This document shows, piece by piece, positions 23,600 to 31,617 of a stretch of 58,143 bases of DNA; position 1 is the first letter of the stretch, and each line of letters starts with the position of its first letter. This DNA is from DAONBD01 sp964525485 (lineage in GTDB: Bacteria > Patescibacteriota > Gracilibacteria > UBA1369 > LOWO2-01-FULL-3): positions 1 through 58,143 of the forward strand of contig CAZGHH010000003.1 in assembly GCA_964525485.1 (NCBI GenBank). The letters run 5' to 3'. Below the pieces are notes generated by a model that had not been told where the DNA came from, did no database searches, and was given only the letters and a program-made list of their open reading frames with translations. The translations under genes were made by a program, and so were the position numbers.

Positions 23600-24610
23600 T
23601 TACTTACAATATACGCATGCGCCTTGAGCTTGTACTACTGTGAATGCTGTGACGTCTACTATGTCTTTTGCACTGCATCCGCGAGACAGATCGTTTACCG
23701 GTTTTTTTAGTCCTTGTAAAAGCGGTCCGATAGCAAAAGCCCCCGCCAATCTTTCTACAAGTTTGTATGCTATGTTTGCGGCTTCAAGGCTTGGAAAAAT
23801 TAAAATGTTTGCGTCTCCTTGAATAGGGGAATTGGGACATTTTATTGCCGCGACTTTTGGGACTAATGCCGCGTCAACTTGCATTTCTCCATCTGCTACG
23901 AGATCCGGATATTGATATTTTATCATTTCTACCGCTCTGCTGACTTTGTCTGAATTTGGATGGTCTGAAGATCCTTTTGTTGAAAATGATAAAAATGCAA
24001 TTTTTGGTTTTAAGCCAAATGTTATCGCTGTTCTTGCTGTGTCTTCCGCGATGTCTACGAGGTCGTGTGCGTCCGGTTCTATTGTGACTGCTGCGTCTGC
24101 GAATAACAGAAGTCTTTTTTCCAATATCATGAAAAATATTCCAGATACTTTATGAAATTTTTCTCTGGTTTTTATTAATTGAAGAGCTGGCCTGATCGTG
24201 TCTCCTGTGGAGGCTATTGCTCCGGATACAACGCCATCCGCATCGTCAGAATAAAGCATCATTGTGCCGAAATAATATATTCCTTTTGGGCTCACAAGCA
24301 GTTCTCTTATTTTTTTTAATTCAGCTCCTTTCCCTTTGCGCGCTTCATAAAAAGCCTGAGCGTATTTCTCTGTTAATTTTGATGTTTTCGGATTAACAAT
24401 TTTAACTTTGTCCCAATCGATTGATAAGTTCAAACTCTTTGCTTTTGCTTTTATTTTTCTTGGGTCACCAATCAATATTGGGTAAGCGATGCCTTTGGCT
24501 AAAATTTCTTGTATTGCCGTGAGAGTGCGTGTTTCATCTCCTTCAGAATATACAATTCTTTTTGGATCTTTTTTTGCGGATGAGTAAACTTGTTTTAAAA
24601 AGTGCTTCAT
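23600..24610 (-). CDS. pta: Phosphate acetyltransferase
   Basis: Converts acetyl-CoA and phosphate to acetyl phosphate, feeding AckA. The 336 residues match the short single-domain Pta: MLYSDDADGVVSGAIASTGD, FADAAVTIEPDA, GSSDHPNSDKV and GPLLQGLKKPVNDLSRGCS. No N-terminal regulatory DRTGG domain is present. It lies 31 bp after the PHP gene and 12 bp before ackA. Confidence 0.95.
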   Translation of the reverse strand: MKHFLKQVYSSAKKDPKRIVYSEGDETRTLTAIQEILAKGIAYPILIGDPRKIKAKAKSLNLSIDWDKVKIVNPKTSKLTEKYAQAFYEARKGKGAELKKIRELLVSPKGIYYFGTMMLYSDDADGVVSGAIASTGDTIRPALQLIKTREKFHKVSGIFFMILEKRLLLFADAAVTIEPDAHDLVDIAEDTARTAITFGLKPKIAFLSFSTKGSSDHPNSDKVSRAVEMIKYQYPDLVADGEMQVDAALVPKVAAIKCPNSPIQGDANILIFPSLEAANIAYKLVERLAGAFAIGPLLQGLKKPVNDLSRGCSAKDIVDVTAFTVVQAQGACVYCK

Positions 24611-24641
24611 ATTTTTGAGGGGGAAATATGATGCGATTATA

Positions 24642-25316
24642 TTACATTTTCAGCATCTCTATCAATATAGATGCGCATTTGAGTGCGGATAGAGGTTGCG
24701 TTATTACGTTAATGCGGTTTGACTTGATTGTGTCAAATAAAAGTTTTTCGGTGAGTTTTGAAAAGTCGGGTATTTCTATTTCCGAGAATGTTGAATCTAA
24801 CACTTTAAGGGTGTGGCAGTCGGAGGTTCCTACTACAGGCTTGTTGTAGGTTTTGGCTATTTTAAGCGCTTTTTTATTAAAATCAATTAAATTGGTGTAA
24901 AAATAATTAAACTCAATTGCGTCAAATAAGTCGATGTTTTTTTCGAGTTTTTTATGTAAACAATTCGTCATCGGGTAATACGGATGCGGGGCTATAATGA
25001 AAGATTTTTTGTGAAAGGATTTATATTTTCTTAATTGTGAAAAAGTCTTTATTTTTAAAATTTCTTTTGAAGGATTTAGTATTATTACGTGTTTGTTTTC
25101 TATTTCGATTTCGGCGCCCGAGATTATCATTATGCCTTTTTTTTGGCCGTATTTTTTTGCTTTTGAAATTGGGAAGATGTGTTTGTGGCAGGTGATTGCT
25201 ATCGCTTGGAATCCTAAATTTGAAGCATGATCGATTAACTCCTTGAAATCATATGGGATTTTATCAATAGGATCTCCTTTTACGTGGACATGGAGTGCTG
25301 TTTTTATTTTCATCAC
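24642..25316 (-). CDS. PHP-domain metal-dependent phosphoesterase
   Basis: 224-residue stand-alone PHP protein. Histidines and acids expected to bind a trinuclear metal site are visible: ALHVHVKGD, AIAITCHKHIFP, SGAEIEIENKH, IIAPHPYYP, AIEFNYFYT and VGTSDCHTL. The family hydrolyses phosphate esters such as nucleotide or histidinol phosphates. Here its place between gltX and pta gives no clear substrate, although nucleotide salvage downstream makes a nucleotide phosphoesterase plausible. The start may be either of two adjacent ATGs. Confidence 0.82.
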   Translation of the reverse strand: MMKIKTALHVHVKGDPIDKIPYDFKELIDHASNLGFQAIAITCHKHIFPISKAKKYGQKKGIMIISGAEIEIENKHVIILNPSKEILKIKTFSQLRKYKSFHKKSFIIAPHPYYPMTNCLHKKLEKNIDLFDAIEFNYFYTNLIDFNKKALKIAKTYNKPVVGTSDCHTLKVLDSTFSEIEIPDFSKLTEKLLFDTIKSNRINVITQPLSALKCASILIEMLKM

Positions 25317-25330
25317 TTAGTTTGATAATT

Positions 25331-25579
25331 TTATTCGAACACTTTGTCGACTGCTTCTTTTGCTTCTTCTATGTCGTTTTTCGTTTCCTCCATTTTGTTT
25401 ACCGTATCTATTACTTGTACTTTAATGTTTTTGCCTTTTTCGGCTACATTTTTGTATGATTTATTAATGTCATTTTTCAGGTTTTCCGCTTCTTTTTTAA
25501 TGTCTTCGGCACATCCAGTAAGTGTTGAAAGGATGATGGTTGCGAGCGTGATTGTTTTGAGAATGAGGTGTTTTTTCAT
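25331..25579 (-). CDS. Small coiled-coil lipoprotein
   Basis: 82 residues with a lipoprotein signal (LSTLTGC lipobox, Cys near 23) and a mature part that is one long charged helix (Lys/Glu heptads from about 25 to the end). Such small lipoproteins tether the wall or act as spacers; no specific family is recognised. It lies 14 bp before the PHP gene, within a tight same-strand run. Confidence 0.65.
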   Translation of the reverse strand: MKKHLILKTITLATIILSTLTGCAEDIKKEAENLKNDINKSYKNVAEKGKNIKVQVIDTVNKMEETKNDIEEAKEAVDKVFE

Positions 25580-25585
25580 TGTATT

Positions 25586-25921
25586 TTATTTAAAAAAAAG
25601 TTTTTTGAAATTTCCGTCGAATTTGTTTAGAAAATTTTTCGTGTCTAGAATGTCATCGTTTGTGATTCCGTTTCTTATAACTTGGTTTATTAACGGGACC
25701 TCCGTGTCTTGTGGTGATTTTGATTTTCTATTTATCGGTGTGGCCACTATATCCGATAACGATGTTTTTTTGCAGTATTTGCATCTCATCTCTAGTAGAC
25801 ACTCGTGTTTGGTAGAAGCCAATATTGAGATGTCTTGAATATTGTATAACTTTTTGCAAGACGGGCATGGAGATGTCTTCTTGATGTGTTTAATAATTAC
25901 TGTAAGTTCGTTGATGTTCAT
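25586..25921 (-). CDS. Small zinc-ribbon-like protein, unknown function
   Basis: 111 residues from ATG at 25921; a longer frame starting at 25975 would overlap gltX by 47 bp and is less likely. Two CxxC pairs, CPSCKKLY and CKYCKKTS, with about 25 residues between them, indicate a zinc ribbon in the first half. The C-terminal half is polar with no clear motif. It starts 7 bp after gltX. Function unknown. Confidence 0.6.
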   Translation of the reverse strand: MNINELTVIIKHIKKTSPCPSCKKLYNIQDISILASTKHECLLEMRCKYCKKTSLSDIVATPINRKSKSPQDTEVPLINQVIRNGITNDDILDTKNFLNKFDGNFKKLFFK

Positions 25922-25928
25922 ATTTGAA

Positions 25929-27539
25929 TTATAGTGGAATTTTCTTAAGACGTGATAGTGATTCTTCTTTACCAAGTGCCCATAACATTTCGAAAACTCC
26001 AGGCGAGAATTCTTGGCCTGTGAGTGCTACACGCAGTGGCCAGAGGACTTGGCCGTTTTTTAGGTTGAGGGATTGAATGAGGGAGAGTAATTTTTCTTTT
26101 AAATTTTCCTCAGTCCAGTTGGATTCGTCTACTGTTTCTAGGACTTCGAGTGTTTTTTTAATAGATGATTTTGCGAGTGCTTCATCTACGTTCATTTTCA
26201 CGTTTGTTAGCATTGTCTTGTCGTAGGTCGGAAGGGAAAAGAAGTACGCGATGTTTTCTGTGATCGTTTTTGGGTCTTTTAATATTTTTTCTTCATTCAA
26301 GATTATTGCTTTTTCCAGGAGTAATTTGTTTGCAGATGTCTCACATTTCTTGAGTAAATTTTCGTCTATATATTTGCTGCAAGTTTCTAGTAAATTTTTG
26401 GCTTTTTCTGCGTTGAATTTTTTTTGGTTTTCTATGGTTGAAAATGCATATTTAAATACGTCCGGTTTTGGTTCGGTAATTTCAACTTTCGGATCGATTT
26501 CTTTTGCTGCTTTTTGCATTTTTTCATTGAAGATCTTTTTCTGCCATTTCCAGTTGTACCAATCGAGTTTTTCGATGTTGAATACCGCTCCGGCTTTGTG
26601 GACTCGATCTAATGAGAATTTTTGTTCAAGTTCAGTTAGTGTGTAGATCTCGTTTTCTTCTCCGGCGCCCGGATGCCAGCCCAAAAATGCAGCGAAATTT
26701 ATAATGGATTCTTTGATGTATCCTTTCTTGATGTAATCTTCTACCGCAACGTCGCCCTGACGTTTTGAGAGCTTTGATCGGTCTTCGTTTAGGAGGAGTG
26801 GAATGTGTGCGAATTCAGGAGGATTCCAACCGAACGCTTTGTATAGGAATATATGTTTTGGTGTTGATGGTAGCCATTCTTCGCCGCGAATTACATGGCT
26901 GATTTCCATTAAATGGTCATCTACGACATTTGCGAGGTGGTAAGTCGGGAAGCCGTCGGATTTGATGAGAACTTGGTCGTCGATCGATTTACCTTCGAAC
27001 TGAACGTTTCCACGAATTAGATCTTTAAACTTCAATATTTCATTTGGAATTTTTTGGCGAATTACGTGCGGTTCTCCTGCTTCGGCTCTTTTGCGAGCCT
27101 CTGCAAGAGGGATTTTGCAACACTCTCGATCGTACATTGTCGCTTGTTTCAACGACTCTTGTTTTTTTCGTAGTTCGTCGAGGCGCTCGCGAGTGCAAAA
27201 ACAGTAGTATGCATGGCCTTTTTCTACGAGTTCGTTTGCATATTTTTTATATAGATCGAAACGTTGAGATTGAATGTATGGTCCTGCTTCGCCTTTTTGT
27301 TGGACGGCGCCTTTTTCATCTAAATAAGGACCTTCATCGTTTGTAAGACCGACCCAGTCCAAAGTCTTAATTAAATTCTCAATTGCTCCTTCTACAAATC
27401 TCTCCTGATCAGTGTCTTCTATGCGCAGTAAAAATTTCCCTCCATTTGCCTTTGCAAAAAGATAGCAATAAAGCGCTGTTCGAAGTCCTCCGACGTGAAG
27501 GTAGCCTGTAGGTGATGGTGCAAAGCGTGTTCTGATCAT
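25929..27539 (-). CDS. gltX: Glutamyl-tRNA synthetase
   Basis: Charges tRNA with glutamate (class I synthetase). The 536 residues have the HIGH motif as APSPTGYLHVGGLRTAL, the KMSKS motif as DRSKLSKRQGDV, a Cys pair CFCTRE in the zinc-binding region and a helical C-terminal anticodon domain. Whether it is discriminating or also charges tRNA-Gln cannot be told; no gatCAB genes are in the window. A promoter precedes it, and it heads a possible nine-gene run down to the deaminase. Confidence 0.95.
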   Translation of the reverse strand: MIRTRFAPSPTGYLHVGGLRTALYCYLFAKANGGKFLLRIEDTDQERFVEGAIENLIKTLDWVGLTNDEGPYLDEKGAVQQKGEAGPYIQSQRFDLYKKYANELVEKGHAYYCFCTRERLDELRKKQESLKQATMYDRECCKIPLAEARKRAEAGEPHVIRQKIPNEILKFKDLIRGNVQFEGKSIDDQVLIKSDGFPTYHLANVVDDHLMEISHVIRGEEWLPSTPKHIFLYKAFGWNPPEFAHIPLLLNEDRSKLSKRQGDVAVEDYIKKGYIKESIINFAAFLGWHPGAGEENEIYTLTELEQKFSLDRVHKAGAVFNIEKLDWYNWKWQKKIFNEKMQKAAKEIDPKVEITEPKPDVFKYAFSTIENQKKFNAEKAKNLLETCSKYIDENLLKKCETSANKLLLEKAIILNEEKILKDPKTITENIAYFFSLPTYDKTMLTNVKMNVDEALAKSSIKKTLEVLETVDESNWTEENLKEKLLSLIQSLNLKNGQVLWPLRVALTGQEFSPGVFEMLWALGKEESLSRLKKIPL

Positions 27540-27576
27540 ATGTTTTCTTTAAAATCTGCCTTTAAAATCGGGCTTT

Positions 27577-27605
27577 ATGATATCCACTTACTTGATCAGA
27601 ATCAA
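27577..27605 (-). promoter_or_regulatory. Promoter of gltX and probably the run behind it
   Basis: Minus strand TTGATT (27605-27600), 17-bp spacer, TATCAT (27582-27577), 37 bp before the ATG. Confidence 0.6.
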
Positions 27606-27627
27606 GGTGTTGATTATAGTTGCTGAC

Positions 27628-28017
27628 ATGAAGCAGTTTCTGAAATATTCTGCCGTTGGTATTGTTGGAACTTTGGTGGATGTGGGGTCCTTGTATGTTT
27701 TTGTTGATTTTGCTGGGCTGCCTGTAGTGCGGGCGTCGATTTTGTCTTTTGCTTTGGCGGTTTTAAATAACTATATTTTTAATAGATTTTGGACTTTTAA
27801 GCATCATAACTCTTTTGGTTGGCATAAAAGATTTCTTAAATTCGTTGCTTTGTCTGTTGTCGGGCTGTGGTTGAACTCTTTTGCCATGTATTTCTTTGTG
27901 CATTCTGTTGGTATTTGGTATGTGTATGCAAAAATCTTGGCTTCGGTGGTCGTGTTTTTGTGGAATTATATTGGTAATAGGTATTGGACGTTTCGTCCTG
28001 AAAAGAAGATTTGGTAG
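27628..28017 (+). CDS. GtrA-like polytopic membrane protein
   Basis: 129 residues from ATG at 27628, which starts the classical GtrA pattern FLKYSAVGIVGTLVDVGSL. An upstream ATG at 27577 would overlap the gltX promoter. Four membrane helices are readable, with the family signatures NNYIFNRFWTF and WNYIGNRYWTFR. GtrA proteins are thought to move or assist undecaprenyl-phosphate-linked sugars across the membrane for surface glycosylation. It precedes ftsK by about 100 bp; no glycosyltransferase is adjacent. Confidence 0.85.
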   Translation: MKQFLKYSAVGIVGTLVDVGSLYVFVDFAGLPVVRASILSFALAVLNNYIFNRFWTFKHHNSFGWHKRFLKFVALSVVGLWLNSFAMYFFVHSVGIWYVYAKILASVVVFLWNYIGNRYWTFRPEKKIW

Positions 28018-28120
28018 ATTTTCAGCTAATTTGTTGTTTGGTTTATTCCAGGTTGCCAGATTCGCTCTTCTTGGATATATTTATGTACGTTGAATTTTCA
28101 CCCCTCTTATTAATATACCT

Positions 28121-30442
28121 ATGGAAAATAGACTTCTATATAGAAGGCTAAAAGCTACCAGACGAAGGAGTAGAATCGCGGTTTTCAAATCAACTGCGAA
28201 AAGGAGAAGAAAGGCGTCTATTTCGATAAAGGTGAAAAAACATGTGGCTAGAGAGATCTGGGCCGTATCGATGCTTGTTTTTACTGCGGTTACGGTACTT
28301 AGTTTGCAGGGGGCTTTCGGAATCGTGGGAGATATATGGGTGGGCTTGCTCAAGCCGATAATTGGATGGGGAATTTATATAATTCCTGCTCTTTTTGCGA
28401 TTGCCGGGTTTATGATTTTTGTTTCGAAGAAAGTGACTTTTGGGACGAGTAGAATTTTTGGAATGGTGTTGTTTATGATCGCTGTTCTTGGGATCTTGCA
28501 TATGTCTGTGCCGATCGAAAGTATTTTGGAATACGCGAAGACAGGCAGTCATGGAGGATATGTTGGGTTCGTGACGAATTTTTTGCTTAGAGAGGTTTTG
28601 AGTATAGGAAATATAGGTACTGGAACTGTGTTTATTGGAATATTATTAATTTCTGTTCTTCTTACTTTTGAGGTTTCGTTAAAAGATATATTTAAAGGAA
28701 TGATGCCTAAAATCTCGATAGAAATTGAAAAAGAAGGAAAAGGATCTAAAAGAAAAGTCGTAGAGGAAGAAGATGATGAGCCTGGAATTCTCGGAAGAAT
28801 TTTTAGTAAAAAAGGAGCTGAGCCTGAATTGATGATAAGAAGGGCTATAAATGTGGAAACCGGCGAAGATGAAGCTGAAGATCCGGACAAAGAAGCTCGC
28901 GAAAAAATCGCCGCTAAATTAGCTGGGGATAAAAATGAAAAAGCTGAAAATGCTGCGGAAATGGCGGAGGCGGACAAAGAGGCCGAAGCTCTTGCCTTGG
29001 CCAAGAAGAAAGAAATGGAAAATGCTGAAGATATGATTGAATGGGAATATCCGTCGTTGGATTTGTTAAATTCCGAGAAGATAAAAATTCATGCCGACGA
29101 TAATTTCTTAAAAGATAATGCTGAAAAAATTAAAGCAAAACTGGAGCAATTTGGGATCGATGTCGTGATGCACGAGGTAAATGTAGGGCCGACAGTTATT
29201 CAATATACCTTGAAGCCTGATGAAGCCGTGAAGTTGTCGAAAATTACGACTTTGAAAAATGATATTGCGATGGCGTTGGCCGCGAAGGCGATTCGTATCG
29301 AAGCTCCGATTCCTGGGAAGAGTTTGGTCGGTATCGAAGTGCCGAATGATCATCGTGCGAATGTGCATTTACGTGAAATTCTTGAGAGTGATGCTTTTGA
29401 TATGGTGAATTCGAAATTACGATTGCCACTCGGACGTGATGTTGCCGGAAATCCTATAGTTGCGGATCTTGAGAGTATGCCTCATTTACTTATTGCTGGT
29501 GCGACTGGTAGTGGTAAGTCGGTTTGTATGAACGCATTTTTGCTTTCACTTTTGTATCAAAACACTCCTGAGGAATTGAAGATGATTTTGATCGATCCGA
29601 AGAGAGTTGAGTTGGCCTACTATAATGCTATTCCGTATTTGTTGACGCCTGTAATTAAAGAGCCGGATAAGGCTGCAATCAGTTTGCGTTGGGTCGTAGC
29701 TGAGATGACTCGTAGATATCAAGTTTTGAGTGAGGCCCGACATAGAAATATCATTGAATATAATGCTGATGATAAGGTCCCAAACAAGCTTCCGAAAATA
29801 GTTGTTGTGATAGATGAATTGGCTGATCTTATGATGGCTTCCGGAAAAGAAGTAGAGGCTTCCATCTGTAGAATCGCTCAGATGGCGCGTGCTGTCGGAA
29901 TTCATTTGATCGTTGCTACACAGAGACCTTCGGTCGATGTAATCACCGGTTTAATCAAGGCAAATATCCCTGCGCGTATTGCTTTCGCTGTTTCTTCATC
30001 TATCGATTCGCGCACGATTTTGGACGGAATCGGTGCTGAGGATTTGCTAGGGAAAGGTGATATGTTGTATTTGCCGAGCGGTATGGGTAAGCCATTCCGT
30101 ATTCAGGGTGTTTTTACTTCTACGAAGGAGATTGAGAAGGTGACGAACTCTGTTAAATTAACAAATGAGCCTATTTATAATGACGACATTACTTCTCCGG
30201 AAACAGCTTCAAAGAAGTTAGTTGGTGTGCCGAATTCAAAGGCCGGGGTGAGCGATGATTCGATGTATGAAGAAGCTTATAAACTGGTAATTGAAACCAA
30301 AAAAGCCTCGGCTTCTTTGCTTCAAAGACGATTGAAATTAGGCTATGCAAGAGCGGCTAGATTGATAGATCTTCTCGAACAAAATGGGGTGATTGGACCG
30401 CAGGATGGAGCGAAGCCGAGAAAGATAAATGTCCAAGAATAG
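28121..30442 (+). CDS. ftsK: DNA translocase FtsK/SpoIIIE
   Basis: Septum-bound motor that pumps chromosomal DNA during division. The 773 residues show about four N-terminal membrane helices (about 45-190) and a charged, low-complexity linker (about 200-310). The alpha/beta motor follows, with Walker A GATGSGKSVC near 460, Walker B VVVIDELADLMM and IVATQRPSVDVITG. A C-terminal winged-helix gamma domain (ASASLLQRRLKLGYARAARL) reads KOPS-like sequences. A possible promoter (TTGAAT at 28090) has a -10 that ends only a few bases before the ATG. Confidence 0.95.
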   Translation: MENRLLYRRLKATRRRSRIAVFKSTAKRRRKASISIKVKKHVAREIWAVSMLVFTAVTVLSLQGAFGIVGDIWVGLLKPIIGWGIYIIPALFAIAGFMIFVSKKVTFGTSRIFGMVLFMIAVLGILHMSVPIESILEYAKTGSHGGYVGFVTNFLLREVLSIGNIGTGTVFIGILLISVLLTFEVSLKDIFKGMMPKISIEIEKEGKGSKRKVVEEEDDEPGILGRIFSKKGAEPELMIRRAINVETGEDEAEDPDKEAREKIAAKLAGDKNEKAENAAEMAEADKEAEALALAKKKEMENAEDMIEWEYPSLDLLNSEKIKIHADDNFLKDNAEKIKAKLEQFGIDVVMHEVNVGPTVIQYTLKPDEAVKLSKITTLKNDIAMALAAKAIRIEAPIPGKSLVGIEVPNDHRANVHLREILESDAFDMVNSKLRLPLGRDVAGNPIVADLESMPHLLIAGATGSGKSVCMNAFLLSLLYQNTPEELKMILIDPKRVELAYYNAIPYLLTPVIKEPDKAAISLRWVVAEMTRRYQVLSEARHRNIIEYNADDKVPNKLPKIVVVIDELADLMMASGKEVEASICRIAQMARAVGIHLIVATQRPSVDVITGLIKANIPARIAFAVSSSIDSRTILDGIGAEDLLGKGDMLYLPSGMGKPFRIQGVFTSTKEIEKVTNSVKLTNEPIYNDDITSPETASKKLVGVPNSKAGVSDDSMYEEAYKLVIETKKASASLLQRRLKLGYARAARLIDLLEQNGVIGPQDGAKPRKINVQE

Positions 30443-30463
30443 CGGTTTTATATTCGACTTTAT

Positions 30464-30760
30464 CTATATTTCTATTGTGGAGATTTTTACTATAAAGACG
30501 ATATAGGAGATGACTAACATTGCCGTCATTATTGAAAGTCCCCATATGAGCATTCTTGTTTTGCTGTTTGAAGTTGTTTTTTTGAATCCGAAATAAATGA
30601 CTGGGATGCTCAGTAATAACCCAAGATAAATTCCGTATATATTGAGATGTTTGATGCCTACTGAAAACACAAGACTAGTCAGCATTACTCCTACGAGAAT
30701 GAAGGTTGTTCTTGAAAGTATTGAAAGTTTTGCCGGATTTTTTTGAATGCGAATTTCCAT
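30464..30760 (-). CDS. Small multi-pass membrane protein, unknown function
   Basis: 98 residues with three to four hydrophobic helices (about 18-36, 40-57, 70-93) and a short basic start. No family recognised. It is convergent with ftsK (21 bp gap) and follows purQ on the same strand by 53 bp. Could be an ordinary small hypothetical membrane protein; coding potential is supported by the clean frame and membrane topology. Confidence 0.6.
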   Translation of the reverse strand: MEIRIQKNPAKLSILSRTTFILVGVMLTSLVFSVGIKHLNIYGIYLGLLLSIPVIYFGFKKTTSNSKTRMLIWGLSIMTAMLVISYIVFIVKISTIEI

Positions 30761-30813
30761 TTTTGCAATTGTTGTGGACTTGAATGACGATTTAGCTGTT
30801 TTTTTTGATGATG

Positions 30814-31617
30814 TTACTTGAAATATTCTACTGCGTTGCGGAATATTTTTAAACCTTCACCTTCACTCGGAAGTTGTTTGCCTTCTCGTGTGAGACGGTC
30901 TTTTTCTAATGTCCAAGTCGGGTGATTGATAAATGAATGGTAACGCTCCGGGTGTGGCATGAGGCCAAACAGACGGCCACTTGGGTCGGTGATGGCGGCG
31001 ATGTCTTCTAGTGCGCCGTTCGGGCTATATGGGAATTCTCCATTTGCCGGAGTTCCGTCTTTTTTAACATATTTGAATACGATCTGGTCGTTTTCGCGCA
31101 TTTCTGTAAGGACTTCTGGTTCTGCATAAAAATTACCTTCACCATGTGCGACAGGGAGAAGTATCGTATCTATATCGCGAGTCCATACACATTTCTTTGA
31201 TGTGTTTTTTACGTGGATCCATCTGCATTCGTATCTCGCTGTATTGTTCCACATGAGTACGACTTCGCGTTTGCCGTATTGGTTGCGAGTCGCTGGTACT
31301 AGGCCGAGATTCGTGATCATTTGGAAACCATTGCAAATGCCTATCGCGAGCTTGTCTTCTTGTGCGAATGAGAGTATTTGGTCGTTTAAATGATTTCTTA
31401 TTCTGTTTGAAAGTGCGTTTCCGGCCCCAGTGTCATCTCCATATGAAAATCCTCCCGGGATTGCGAAAATTTGGTAGTCAGACATTTTTTTGTATCCGTC
31501 GATCAAGTCGTTGATGTGTACTATTTCAGCTTGGCCACCGACTTTATTAAAAACATAAGCGATTTCTTCTTCGCAATTTATTCCATATCCTGTGATGACG
31601 AGAACTTTTGGGTGCAT
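30814..31617 (-). CDS. purQ: Phosphoribosylformylglycinamidine synthase, glutaminase subunit
   Basis: Supplies ammonia from glutamine to PurL in step four of purine synthesis. The 267-residue class I amidotransferase has IPGGFSYGDD, the nucleophile Cys in GICNGFQMI and the His/Glu of the triad in MPHPERYHSF. It is longer than typical PurQ (about 225) and resembles the glutaminase domain at the end of large fused PurL. Its ATG shares one base with the purL stop (TAATG), so the pair is translationally coupled. Confidence 0.93.
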   Translation of the reverse strand: MHPKVLVITGYGINCEEEIAYVFNKVGGQAEIVHINDLIDGYKKMSDYQIFAIPGGFSYGDDTGAGNALSNRIRNHLNDQILSFAQEDKLAIGICNGFQMITNLGLVPATRNQYGKREVVLMWNNTARYECRWIHVKNTSKKCVWTRDIDTILLPVAHGEGNFYAEPEVLTEMRENDQIVFKYVKKDGTPANGEFPYSPNGALEDIAAITDPSGRLFGLMPHPERYHSFINHPTWTLEKDRLTREGKQLPSEGEGLKIFRNAVEYFK

